Positions 26,480 through 34,784 of a stretch of 64,000 nucleotides of DNA are shown here, one piece after another. The notes below the pieces were generated by a model. The model had not been told where the DNA came from and made no database searches. It saw nothing but the letters and a program-made list of their open reading frames with translations. The position numbers and the translations under genes are program-made. Origin of the DNA: Hominimerdicola alba. GTDB lineage: Bacteria > Bacillota > Clostridia > Oscillospirales > Ruminococcaceae. Where the stretch lies: positions 1-64,000 of the forward strand of contig NZ_FOKQ01000004.1 of assembly GCF_900112155.1 (NCBI RefSeq), read 5' to 3'. The first letter of the stretch is position 1. Each line of letters begins with the position of its first letter.

Positions 26480-27112
26480 CTACTTCGTTCTCTTGACCCC
26501 ATTCAACCCTTTCTCTCTCATGATCTCAGGATAATCCTTATAAGCCCTGTCACAATCACAATCCCCGCTTACTCCCCTCACCCTGCCCGATGAAGTATAC
26601 TGCCACATACCATAAGCCATATCATATGGCGGCTTATCCACCCCATATGCCGCTACCCACACATCATACCTCTCCCGACACTTCACGGGCACTTTCTCCG
26701 TCAGAAAATTCGCATAACTGTAAACCGCCGCATAATACCCCGCTTTTTCCAGCTTATCACAGAAAGTGTCCACCATCTCCCCTATCACCTTATTCGACAG
26801 CCCTCTCTGTGACTTATCCTCGATATCATAGCAAAGCGGATACTCAAAGCTTTTCCCCTTCACCGCCTGCAAAAATACCTCCGCTTCCTGTTCAGCTTCG
26901 CGGGCGCTCACTGCGTAGGAATACCAATACGCCCCCACATCCAGACCCGCCGCCTTTGCCCCGCGGTAGTTCTCCTCAAAACAGCTGTCCTTCTGCGAGA
27001 TATACCTGCCGTGCCCCGCATTTATCATCACAAACCTATACCCCGCCCCCCTGACTTTTTCAAAATCCACATCGCCCTGCCATTTTGAAACATCTATCCC
27101 CTTAACAGCCAT
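26480..27112 (-). CDS. GH25 family lysozyme (prophage endolysin-like)
   Basis: The 210-residue enzyme should cleave the beta-1,4 bond of peptidoglycan. It begins VKGIDVSKWQGDVDFEKV, the GH25 hallmark with the first catalytic aspartate. It carries the CYDIED motif with the acid residues, and the WVAAYG and MWQYTSSGRVRG strands. No signal peptide or cell-wall binding domain is present, as in phage endolysins that rely on a holin, but no holin gene is visible. AAGGAG precedes ATG 27112. It is the last gene of the prophage remnant, and repeat R2 begins 5 bases after its stop. Confidence 0.92.
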   Translation of the reverse strand: MAVKGIDVSKWQGDVDFEKVRGAGYRFVMINAGHGRYISQKDSCFEENYRGAKAAGLDVGAYWYSYAVSAREAEQEAEVFLQAVKGKSFEYPLCYDIEDKSQRGLSNKVIGEMVDTFCDKLEKAGYYAAVYSYANFLTEKVPVKCRERYDVWVAAYGVDKPPYDMAYGMWQYTSSGRVRGVSGDCDCDRAYKDYPEIMREKGLNGVKRTK

Positions 27113-27146
27113 ATTCTTCTCCTTTCTGTGTCGTTCACTGTAACAT

Positions 27147-27458
27147 TCAGGGCAGTATCCTCACCCTGAATACATCTGACTTGAACACCAGCACCTCGCC
27201 GCTTTCAGCTTTCAGCGCCCGAAACTGCGCATCTATCTCACCGACCTCCGACAGCAGATCACCATCGGGGGCAATCTCGCCCCCGTATATCTGTATCACC
27301 CGCTGTGTGCCGCCGAAGTCCAGCACTATATCATAATATGCGCCCTCAAATTTCGGGTGAATAACCCTGTGCACCCTCAGACCGTTCTCATTCCTGTGAC
27401 CAAGCACATTCCCCCGCGGCAGAGTTACCCGCCCGCAGTCATCTATCGCTATCAGCAT
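27147..27458 (-). CDS. Prophage structural protein, unidentified (103 residues)
   Basis: The small protein reads MLIAIDDCGRVTLPRGN at its start and appears beta-rich. I cannot place it in a named family. AAGGAGG lies inside the end of the upstream gene, whose stop is only 1 base before this ATG at 27458, so translation is coupled. By position between a hub-like protein and the lysozyme it could be a baseplate or tail-tip component. Confidence 0.6.
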   Translation of the reverse strand: MLIAIDDCGRVTLPRGNVLGHRNENGLRVHRVIHPKFEGAYYDIVLDFGGTQRVIQIYGGEIAPDGDLLSEVGEIDAQFRALKAESGEVLVFKSDVFRVRILP

Positions 27459-27459
27459 A

Positions 27460-28197
27460 CTATACCTCCTTCTGACCGTACCTGTCGTCATAGCACATCA
27501 CCGTTGTGGTAATGCCTTTCCTGCCCCCGACCACTTTCACATAGTTTATTTTCTTCCCTGTCAGCGTGCTTTCTCCCGATGCCTTGCCCATCAGGTCTTC
27601 ACCCAGCCAGCCCATGTAGGTCATGCCCACTTTTCTGACCCCCTTGTTTGAATAGTCCAGCTTGTGCTGAAGCCCCACCTGCGGGTCGTAAAGCCACTGC
27701 ATATCCAGCGGATAGTACCTTGTCCTGACTATATTCATCCTCGCCGCCGATGCATCATGGGCTTCATAAGGATAGGTGTCCCCCAACTCCTTCATATAAA
27801 CATCCGACAGCAGATATCTGCTGTCCAGAGAACTTGTGATCGAAAGCTTCTTCACCCCCGAATAATCAATGACCCTCTGTGTGCCCGCCGTCATTCTCAC
27901 CGTGTTCTGCCCGCTGACAAAGGGGTACAGCCCTGTCGCCTTTATGCAGTAAGCCACCGCCGCTTCCCACACCGTCGACCCCTCGTTGATGTATATGTTC
28001 CCCACCACAGGGGTAGGGTCTTCGTAGCTTATGTAGGCGCTTGTCAGGTTCGCCTGACAAAGGCTTTTCAGCGTGACATTGGTGTTTATCCTCGGATAAG
28101 GCTCATTCTGTGCCAACAGTAAAGTATACCCCCGCGAACTTACCCTCACCGCAGTACCGCTGCCCGTATCCACATCAAGCTGTAAAATGCAATCCAT
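27460..28197 (-). CDS. Prophage tail hub-like protein (XkdQ/late control type), tentative
   Basis: The 245-residue protein contains a segment like those in XkdQ-type baseplate hubs: INEGSTVWEAAVAYCIKATG (a helix that in hub proteins follows the first beta domain), then YPFVSGQNTVRM. The rest is beta-rich. It is shorter than full hub proteins (over 300 residues), which may mean a reduced form. The assignment rests on this pattern and on its place next to the lysozyme. GGAG is present shortly before ATG 28197. Confidence 0.5.
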   Translation of the reverse strand: MDCILQLDVDTGSGTAVRVSSRGYTLLLAQNEPYPRINTNVTLKSLCQANLTSAYISYEDPTPVVGNIYINEGSTVWEAAVAYCIKATGLYPFVSGQNTVRMTAGTQRVIDYSGVKKLSITSSLDSRYLLSDVYMKELGDTYPYEAHDASAARMNIVRTRYYPLDMQWLYDPQVGLQHKLDYSNKGVRKVGMTYMGWLGEDLMGKASGESTLTGKKINYVKVVGGRKGITTTVMCYDDRYGQKEV

Positions 28198-28248
28198 TCT
28201 CCATCTCTCCTTTCCCTTTTGTGGGTCATCTCAAATTTATATTCGCTA

Positions 28249-28611
28249 TTATATCTCATACCCCCCGAACCTAAGCCTGTATACCCCCCCGACTTCCCCT
28301 CGTTTCTCCGTCAGCACCCCCTCGCGGAGAATCATCGCCCCGTAACTCCTGCCGTCCGCAACCACAGTGCTGACATCCGAAGCAAAATCCTCGATCATCC
28401 CCTGCAACATAGCCCTCTCATCAGGCGCGAATTTCCCCATAGCCAGTATCTCCAACCCCTCCGAGCCGTTAGTCCGAAGCTCTATCCCGCCCCCGACTTT
28501 CACATATTCCACCTGCCTGTCTTTCCTGAATATGCTCACCGCCTCGGGATAAAGTGTCCTCGCCCCAAGTACCAGAGTATGTCCCACAGGTGCCGCTATC
28601 TCAAATCCCAT
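28249..28611 (-). CDS. Prophage structural protein, unidentified (120 residues)
   Basis: The 120-residue product begins MGFEIAAPVGHTLVLGART. ATG at 28611 overlaps the TGA of the upstream gene (TGATG), which implies translational coupling and rules out the longer in-frame extension. It lies between connector-type genes and the hub-like gene, where tail-completion or tail proteins are usual. No family was recognised. Confidence 0.6.
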   Translation of the reverse strand: MGFEIAAPVGHTLVLGARTLYPEAVSIFRKDRQVEYVKVGGGIELRTNGSEGLEILAMGKFAPDERAMLQGMIEDFASDVSTVVADGRSYGAMILREGVLTEKRGEVGGVYRLRFGGYEI

Positions 28612-29063
28612 CAGACCGATCCCCTCTCTTCCGAAACCTCTTTCATGCACACCCCGAATACCACTTTCATCTCTCTTACCAGCCTCATGTTCTGCATATC
28701 TCTCCCCGATGCTCCAAGCTCCACCGTGACCGCGCCGAAATCCCTTATCATCGCCGCTCCCGCGCAGGCTTCAAAGCACCTGTCGTCAAAGCTGTTATGG
28801 TCACCGAATCTCCCCGCCTTGCCCATCAGCTTCACCCTGAATAATATCTCACCGCTGACCGCTGCATCCCCCGAATCTATCCGCTTTCCCGCATCCACCA
28901 GCCTTACACTGTCAAGCGCCCATACCGCCGTACAGCCCTCAACATCTCCCAGAACAATGTCCGTGTATTCCTCCATCGCCGAAAATCCCGCACTTTCAAG
29001 CACCTCTGCCAGAGCTTCCTTTATTCCCCCAAGCCCCAGACTGTCCGCTGTCATAACCATCAT
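28611..29063 (-). CDS. Prophage connector or tail-completion-like protein (150 residues)
   Basis: The 150-residue protein has the form of a head-tail joining or tail terminator protein: an N-terminal helix (SLGLGGIKEALAEVLES) followed by alternating strands. GAGGAGG precedes ATG 29063. The role is inferred from size and gene order after the capsid and first connector genes. Confidence 0.55.
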   Translation of the reverse strand: MMVMTADSLGLGGIKEALAEVLESAGFSAMEEYTDIVLGDVEGCTAVWALDSVRLVDAGKRIDSGDAAVSGEILFRVKLMGKAGRFGDHNSFDDRCFEACAGAAMIRDFGAVTVELGASGRDMQNMRLVREMKVVFGVCMKEVSEERGSV

Positions 29064-29075
29064 TTCAATTCCTCC

Positions 29076-29440
29076 TCACATAGTCTCAAACATGAACCCG
29101 CCACCGGGCATCAGCCATTCAATACGCGCCATAGCCTGCTTTTTAAGCTCCGCCGCAGCACTTATCCTGTGGCTGAAATCCCCGTTGATATCCGCACTTC
29201 CCGCGATAGTCACCGCGTTCTGCTCACGGCAGGCTTCTCTACATACATAGTCATAAACCGCCATACAAGCCGCCGCATATTCGCAGGCAGGCACAGCGTC
29301 CCAAGATACCCTGTCAACGTCCAGACTGTCTTCCACAGCCTTCATAGCCTCACTCACCAGCCTCTCGACCTCGGCGGTTTTGTCATTCTGCAACCGCTCA
29401 GCTGATAAAAGCTGAGAAGCACCTTGTCAAAATCAAGCAT
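29076..29440 (-). pseudogene. Prophage head-tail connector-like gene, probably frameshifted
   Basis: A ribosome site (AAAGGAG) precedes ATG 29440, which opens MLDFDKVLLSFYQLSG. That frame soon runs to a stop at 29354. The convincing remainder (LQNDKTAEVERLVSEAMKAV and onward to 29076) lies in another frame that has only a weak TTG start at 29393. A single-base indel near 29395-29400 would join the two into about 120 residues, the usual size for gp6-type connectors. Without it only the 105-residue form could be made. Confidence 0.5.
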
Positions 29441-29502
29441 ATATACTCCTTTCCGCCCCAAAGGGCATTTCAGTTTAATAAACGGCAAAACAAAGCGGGT
29501 TA

Positions 29503-29585
29503 TGCCAAGGAAACAAAGCGCGCGGTCAAGCCTCCCGCAAGCCTTTCGCGAAAGGCTTGACCCAAAGCTCCCCTCCTTGGCATTC
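29503..29585. repeat. Minimal copy of the dispersed foldback repeat within the prophage
   Basis: TGCCAAGG at 29503 and CCTTGGCA at the right end are inverted termini. Between them lie the CGCG-centred hairpin GCAAGCCTTTCGCGAAAGGC and TTGACCCAAAGCTCCCC. It is the shortest copy with both termini and separates the connector and capsid genes. Confidence 0.75.
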
Positions 29586-29623
29586 TTCCCCAACTCCGTC
29601 GCCGCCCTGCCAACAATTGTGAA

Positions 29624-30608
29624 TTATACAAGTCCTGTCACCAGCACCCCCACAGCATCCTCGCATACCTTAGTCACTCCCGCCAGCAGCGAACAGCTTA
29701 TCTCATTCATCTGCGTGCCTATCAGCTTATCACTGTCCACCATCACATCACTGCCCAGTATCAGCTCCGCCGCCGCAGTGCTGTCAACACCAAGCACCTT
29801 GTTTGCAGGCATCTCTCCGCACTTCACCAGCGTCACACCGTAAGGCGTCTTTATCCTGCCGCTTGTCATAAAATCCCCCACACAGAACTTCATCTCAGGC
29901 AGAGCAAGTATCTGCGCCATCACCGCAGGACTGCACACCATCACATCCATGTCGTGAGTGCTCATATCGCTCCAGAACTTCGCGATATCCGCATAAGTTA
30001 TGGCATCCCCCGCAATAGTCGAAGGCTCCACATCGGTGATAAGCTCTGTGCATATCCAGCTGTTCAGCCCCCTGCCCACAGATTCGCCTATGTCCCTCAG
30101 CACTATGCCGAAAGCCTCTAACCTCTGCTTTCTCACCGCCTCGTAGGAACTGCTCAGCATCCTCGCGAACTTCTTTACCTCGCTTGCCGTACTGTTCAGC
30201 ACCACCGTTGTCTCAGGCAGATCATCCCCCTGATCCACAGGACTGCTGCCCGAACGTGTTATGGTGAATCCCCTGAAATCCATGCCGTCCGTGCGTGATA
30301 CCGCCCCGCATACCACCTCGGCTATGCTTACTTTCTCCAAGCCCTTCTTTATCATTCTTCTCACATACTCGGGAAAAAGCACCGCCGACTGCGCCGTCAC
30401 GAAGAACTTCTCCACCCTGTCGCTGTCCGCCCCCGATACCTTGATACCGAAGCGCTTCAGCTGTCTTTCAAAAGCATCCAGACCGCCCAGCTCCGTACCC
30501 TTGTAACCCTCATCGGGGTCAAGCTCCGTCAGCGCCTGAGTAAAGCTCTTTCCTGTGATGTTGTAAAGTGATTTTTCAAGTCTGATATTGTCTGATATTG
30601 TCGTACAT
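29624..30608 (-). pseudogene. Phage major capsid protein gene, interrupted by a 10-bp tandem duplication
   Basis: GGAGG lies 5 bases before ATG 30608. The frame reads MYDNIRQYQT and then stops. At 30581-30600 the 10-mer TCTGATATTG occurs twice in tandem. Removing one copy joins MYDNIRLEKSLYNITGKSFT to the long downstream frame and gives 324 residues, the size of an HK97-fold major capsid protein. The downstream part (about 263 residues from GTG 30415) includes LFPEYVRRMIKKGLE, DGMDFRGFTITR and a C-terminal strand region fitting such proteins. Its position after the protease gene supports the role. As it stands no full-length capsid can be made. Confidence 0.75.
30581..30600. repeat. 10-bp tandem duplication in the capsid gene
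   Basis: TCTGATATTG is repeated exactly head to tail near the start of the capsid gene and shifts its reading frame by one base. Confidence 0.9.
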
Positions 30609-30845
30609 AATTACCTCCATATTCTCCTGCCGTATACTTCACCGAGCGCCCCCCGGCGGATAAAACAGCGTTCGGTTCTTGATATTTCCCGACTTTCCCC
30701 GCGTGTCAGCCGCTAAATAACCCCATAAGACCATCCGTCCCGCTGTCAGCAACCGCTTAAAAGTCCAAGAAATCTCCCTCATTCACCCCCACCCCGCCGC
30801 CACAAAGTCCAAAATATTACTCTCTTATCGTTTTACCCCAAGGCA

Positions 30846-31688
30846 CTACACCCTGAAAGCCTCCATCTCACCGCTGTCACAGCCCTCATAAGCCGCCACA
30901 CCTGACGCTTTCCCCGAAGCCGCTTCCTCTCTCAGCTGACGTGAAAGCTTCTTTTTCAGTTCCAACAAAGCAAACACATCAAGACCGTCCACCTCACCGA
31001 TGTCCGCGCTCTTAACAAAGCTCCCAAGCCTGATGATATCCGCTCTCAGGTCCTCGCAGAAGCACGCCTGCATCTCCCTTATCACATCGATATCACTGCC
31101 GCCATACACCTTCGTGACCCCCGCCGCCCTTTGCGCAGGCACCGCCACAAAGCTCCACTCGTAAGCGTCCACAGGCTCATCAAGGGTCACATAGCAAAGC
31201 TTCCCGCCGTAGCTCCTGCCCTTGATATGCGAACAGCCACCCTTAGCACCGTCAGCCCCGCATACCGAGCATATCTTCTTCGCCACCGAGCATCCCACCG
31301 ATACCTCTTTCTTTATGCCACCCTCTATCTCAGCAATCAGCGACTTGTTCCGCTCCGTCCTCACCATGTAGGCAAAGCCTATCAGCGCCCTGTAAGCCCT
31401 GCCGTCCATAGTCTTCCTCTCAGGGTAAGACCTCACTTCCGTGTCATATATCCTCGCCGTCTGACCCCTGCTGCTGTGGTCATGGTCAAATATCCCCGTC
31501 CTGCCCACAAACAGCTCAGCCAGCTTGTCCAGCGCCTCATCAGAGAACCTCTCATAGTCCCTGTCAACGTCGTTATCGCAAAGCAGTACGCTGAAACAGT
31601 ACACCTGCCCCGCTTTCAGCTCCCCCACCGCATGACGGTTTATCTTCTCCATTACCTCTTCCGTGATACCTATCTTCTCTCCGTTCAT
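30846..31688 (-). CDS. Prophage prohead protease-like protein
   Basis: The 280-residue protein fits the phage prohead/maturation protease class. It has a histidine cluster (FDHDHSSRG) and a downstream EVSVGCSV with a candidate catalytic serine. EWSFVAVPAQRAAGVTK closes the protease domain as in other maturation proteases. A cysteine pair set (CSVCGADGAKGGCSH) inserted in the domain may bind zinc. A C-terminal helical region (about 215-280) could act as scaffold. ATG overlaps the portal stop (ATGA). The 237 bases between its stop and the capsid start hold no gene. Confidence 0.72.
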   Translation of the reverse strand: MNGEKIGITEEVMEKINRHAVGELKAGQVYCFSVLLCDNDVDRDYERFSDEALDKLAELFVGRTGIFDHDHSSRGQTARIYDTEVRSYPERKTMDGRAYRALIGFAYMVRTERNKSLIAEIEGGIKKEVSVGCSVAKKICSVCGADGAKGGCSHIKGRSYGGKLCYVTLDEPVDAYEWSFVAVPAQRAAGVTKVYGGSDIDVIREMQACFCEDLRADIIRLGSFVKSADIGEVDGLDVFALLELKKKLSRQLREEAASGKASGVAAYEGCDSGEMEAFRV

Positions 31689-32881
31689 TTCCCGCTTCTC
31701 CTCTCTTCTTCCGCTTCGTTTTCAAGTTCTATCTTCCTCGCCTGAGCGTTGTACAGCCTCGACCTCGCCAGCGCTTCTTCGTCCTGAAGATTAATGTTCC
31801 CCCACTCGATATCCACCCCGCAGTCCGTGCCGCAGGTCCTCAGAAAAGCCTCGCATATGTCCCTGAGTACAGGCTCTAACAATCGCCTGTAATACTCCAG
31901 CTCGCTTGTCAGTATGTCCGCCTGCTGACTGCTCATCCTCTCCGTGGTAGACCAGTTCAGCCCCAGCAGAAAGGGCGGCACCGAAAGCTTAGCTATCAGC
32001 TGTTCCAGTAACTGCCTTACAGGCACTTCCGTGTCAATAAGCTGATTCTCCGCCCCGATGACCTTTATACCCACATCGCCCACCGTGATAAAATCCTTGA
32101 CTATGCCGTTCTTTGCGCTCTGCATACCGTCCGCCCAAGCCGCCGCTATCTCCTGCGCCCTCTCCCTTGCGTACCTCTTGTCCGAACCGTCCTCCGCAGG
32201 CTTGTAAGTCACCGCATAGCGCACGTTTCCTACCCTGTCAAAGTTCTGCCCTATGCACTGGTATATCCTCATAAGCACACTGCTTATGGCAGGCAGTCCG
32301 CGAAGTACCGATACTCCGTCAGGGTGTTTGGGGCTGGGATTCATCACCGTGTAAAGCAGTTTCTCGGGCTCGGGAACTTTCATCACCTCACCGCCCCCAT
32401 AAAAGCAGAACTCCCTGTCCAGCGCCCCCTTACCCTGCTTCACCCTGAAAAGACTGCTGTCCCCGACCACAAGCCCCCTGACGGTCATAGTCTCCCTGTC
32501 CGTAACTATCCTGCCTACAGCCCTGCCGTAGGTCAGCAGACTGTCCAGATACATATCCGCAAAGGTGTTCAGGCTTTTTCCCGAGATACCCACCGTCACC
32601 TCTCTGCAAAAGCTTTCCAGTTCGTCATCGAACCTCTCATCTCTCGCCATGACTTTGAAATCTCCCACCAGACGTATTATCTTCCCGAAACAGGCATCTA
32701 TCACAGGCACAGTCGCCCTCAGCCCGTCGTATATCCCACCTTCAAGGCACCCCTCGTCCGCAGCCAGACGGAATATGCTCTCCCCCGCCTCAGCCGAAAA
32801 GCACTGCCTTTCGTAGGATTTTTCTTCCCTGTCCTTTCTCCCGAATATCTTCAATCCGAGTCCTCTCCTTTCCTCTGTCAT
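31685..32881 (-). CDS. Prophage portal protein
   Basis: The 398-residue protein fits the HK97/SPP1-like portal group. It has an N-terminal region ending in VPVIDACFGKIIRLVGDF and a central TEVPVRQLLEQLIAKLSVPPFLLGL helix with GLNWSTTERMSSQQADILTSE. A C-terminal helical tail is rich in glutamate and arginine. The portal forms the ring through which DNA is packed. It overlaps both neighbours by ATGA, in the standard order terminase-portal-protease-capsid. Confidence 0.82.
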   Translation of the reverse strand: MTEERRGLGLKIFGRKDREEKSYERQCFSAEAGESIFRLAADEGCLEGGIYDGLRATVPVIDACFGKIIRLVGDFKVMARDERFDDELESFCREVTVGISGKSLNTFADMYLDSLLTYGRAVGRIVTDRETMTVRGLVVGDSSLFRVKQGKGALDREFCFYGGGEVMKVPEPEKLLYTVMNPSPKHPDGVSVLRGLPAISSVLMRIYQCIGQNFDRVGNVRYAVTYKPAEDGSDKRYARERAQEIAAAWADGMQSAKNGIVKDFITVGDVGIKVIGAENQLIDTEVPVRQLLEQLIAKLSVPPFLLGLNWSTTERMSSQQADILTSELEYYRRLLEPVLRDICEAFLRTCGTDCGVDIEWGNINLQDEEALARSRLYNAQARKIELENEAEEERRSGK

Positions 32882-34131
32882 ACCGATATCACCGCAAATC
32901 CGCTCTCCGTACCCTCATCAAGCGAACTCACAAAATACCTCATATCGTCCATAGCATGATCGTTCTCCTTTATGGGCTGATCTCTCCCCGAGCTTTCTTC
33001 CCACCTGTAAAGCGTGAACTCCCTGAGTATGTCCTTACATTCAGCCCCGAACCTCAAACGTCCGTCACGTATCATGTCCTGTGTCCTGCGTATCCCCGAT
33101 ATCACATCGTTCTTCGCCTGTATCACCCGATATCTGCCGTGCCTGCGTATGCACTGTATAAACGAAGCCGCCGAGGGGTCACAGACCACGTAGTCTATCT
33201 CCCTGTCCCCCGCCAGTTCTTCCAGAGCCTCATAGTGTTCCTCATCGGTACGCCTGCTGCCCTCTCTCGCCGAATCGTAGTAGTACTCCCCTATCCTGTA
33301 CCATATGTCCTCTTTCAGCCCCCAAAGCCCGAAACTGCTCGGATTGACTGTCCCGTAGTCACAGCTCACCGCGAACCTTTCGCAATCATTTGGCACTTCA
33401 TAGATAACATATTTCTTCTCGTCAAACATGGGATAAACCAGCCCCTCAGCCGCACTCCACCGCCCCAGAACGAACCTCTCGTAAAACGCACCCGAATAAA
33501 GCCTCTCGTACCGCCTTTTCACTTCCTCGCTCAGCGAGGGGTTGTCATTCAGCTCAAAATGTATGTACAGCAGATTCTTCTCCGCCGCCTTGTTTATCCA
33601 TTCCCGCTTGAACCAGTGATAGGGATTGTCAGGGTTGCAGTTGAACCACAGCTTTGACCCCCTCACCGAACACCTCGCCACCGCCTGCTCCACAAAGCTC
33701 CGCGGCATAAGTGCCGTTTCGTCCATAAGTATCCCCGCCAGTGTGACACCCTGTATCAGCGCCGCCGAAGCCTCATCTCTTCCCCCGAAGAGATAATACC
33801 TGTTCCTTTTCCCGCCGAAATCCACGTCCATGTAGTTCTTCGATACGTTCTCCGCCACCGTGAACCCCAGCTTTTCCGCCCATCTCAGCAGTTCCGTCAC
33901 CAGATTTCTCCTAAGACTTATTATCGTCTTCCCGCAAAACCCGAAATTTTTCCCGTTGAACCGCCCCATGGACCACACCAGAAAACTCAGCGCCATGCAG
34001 CTTGTCTTTCCCGACCTCACCGCACCGTCGCAGATTATCCCGTCATACTTCCTGTAAGCAGAGTTCGCCCACCACTTGAACAGAAACCTCTGCTTAGCCG
34101 AAAACACCAGAGGATACCGCTTCCTACTCAT
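32878..34131 (-). CDS. Phage terminase large subunit (PBSX-type)
   Basis: The 417-residue packaging motor has a Walker A-like motif GAVRSGKTSCM and a Walker B region ending GILMDETALMPRSF. A C-terminal RNase H-like nuclease domain has acidic residues in VSCDYGTVNP, DYVVCDPSAASF and NDHAMDDMRYF. The start at ATG 34131 overlaps the stop of the small upstream gene; an in-frame ATG at 34146 is possible. It appears intact, unlike the capsid gene. Confidence 0.9.
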   Translation of the reverse strand: MSRKRYPLVFSAKQRFLFKWWANSAYRKYDGIICDGAVRSGKTSCMALSFLVWSMGRFNGKNFGFCGKTIISLRRNLVTELLRWAEKLGFTVAENVSKNYMDVDFGGKRNRYYLFGGRDEASAALIQGVTLAGILMDETALMPRSFVEQAVARCSVRGSKLWFNCNPDNPYHWFKREWINKAAEKNLLYIHFELNDNPSLSEEVKRRYERLYSGAFYERFVLGRWSAAEGLVYPMFDEKKYVIYEVPNDCERFAVSCDYGTVNPSSFGLWGLKEDIWYRIGEYYYDSAREGSRRTDEEHYEALEELAGDREIDYVVCDPSAASFIQCIRRHGRYRVIQAKNDVISGIRRTQDMIRDGRLRFGAECKDILREFTLYRWEESSGRDQPIKENDHAMDDMRYFVSSLDEGTESGFAVISV

Positions 34132-34300
34132 CAGCATCGCCCCCATTCCCGGCTGTTTCCCCTATTTCGGGCGGACTTACCCCCACCGCCGCCAGAAACT
34201 CCTCCGCCGTTTTCACTTCTCTCAGTTCGGGCATAAGCACAGCCAACTCCTCCAGAACCTTCTTCCAAGCCCTTTCCGCACCTATTTTCCTACTCATCAT
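34124..34300 (-). CDS. Small protein resembling the C-terminus of the terminase small subunit
   Basis: This 58-residue frame begins MMSRKIGAERAWKKVLEELA. It contains VLEELAVLMPELREVKTAEEFLAAV, similar to ALEKLVELDPELKEVSAAQEFLNAV at the end of the upstream small terminase. GGGGGAG lies just before the start. It overlaps the small-terminase end and the large-terminase start, so it is in a coupled position. It looks like a partial duplication of the small-subunit tail. Confidence 0.55.
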   Translation of the reverse strand: MMSRKIGAERAWKKVLEELAVLMPELREVKTAEEFLAAVGVSPPEIGETAGNGGDADE

Positions 34301-34784
34301 AATCTCCCCCTTCTATCTCCGTTTCGTCCATATCCTGTGATCCACCGTATACCGCATTCAAAAACTCCTGCGCCGCCGATACTTCCTTAAGTTCAGGGTC
34401 AAGCTCCACCAGCTTCTCCAGAGCCTTCTGCCTGTCAAAAAACTTCATCTCAACACCGCCCCCCTTGACCTTCTTTATCTCCGATACGTTGAAAAGGTCA
34501 GCAGAAAGCACTTCTTCCCTTGTAGGTTCATCCGCAAAAAGCAGAGCCGCCGCATCGTTTATGCTCCCGAATGCCAGCCTCGAAAGCCCCGTCTTCACAT
34601 AACATAAGTTCTGAATATCATCACTGTCCAGCTTGCGTATCGCCCGCTTCACCGAAGCTTTTGAAAGCATATCCGCCTCCAGCTCCTTAGCTTCCTCAGG
34701 GCTGAACCCCAACCGCACCGCCGTCTCCGAACCGTTTCTCGTCCTCACAAACATCTTCGCAAATCTTGTTGGTGTAATTTTCAT
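34290..34784 (-). CDS. Phage terminase small subunit
   Basis: The 164-residue protein fits the Terminase_2 family. It has an N-terminal DNA-binding helix region with N-G-S-E-T-A-V-R-L-G-F-S, and a middle containing LSKASVKRAIRKL. A helical tail ends in acidic residues. The subunit recognises the packaging site. AAGGAGG lies 7 bases before ATG 34784, which is preferred over the in-frame ATG at 34811. It is the first gene of the prophage operon. Confidence 0.8.
   Translation of the reverse strand: MKITPTRFAKMFVRTRNGSETAVRLGFSPEEAKELEADMLSKASVKRAIRKLDSDDIQNLCYVKTGLSRLAFGSINDAAALLFADEPTREEVLSADLFNVSEIKKVKGGGVEMKFFDRQKALEKLVELDPELKEVSAAQEFLNAVYGGSQDMDETEIEGGDYDE

Noticed and set aside
28219-29250. 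Long proline/serine-rich open frame on the plus strand opposite prophage genes
   Set aside because: It is antisense to three coupled phage genes with ribosome sites, and its composition reflects the GC-rich codons of the other strand.
26480-34784. Complete inducible prophage or tailocin
   Set aside because: There is no integrase, repressor, tape measure, tail tube or holin, and the capsid gene is broken.
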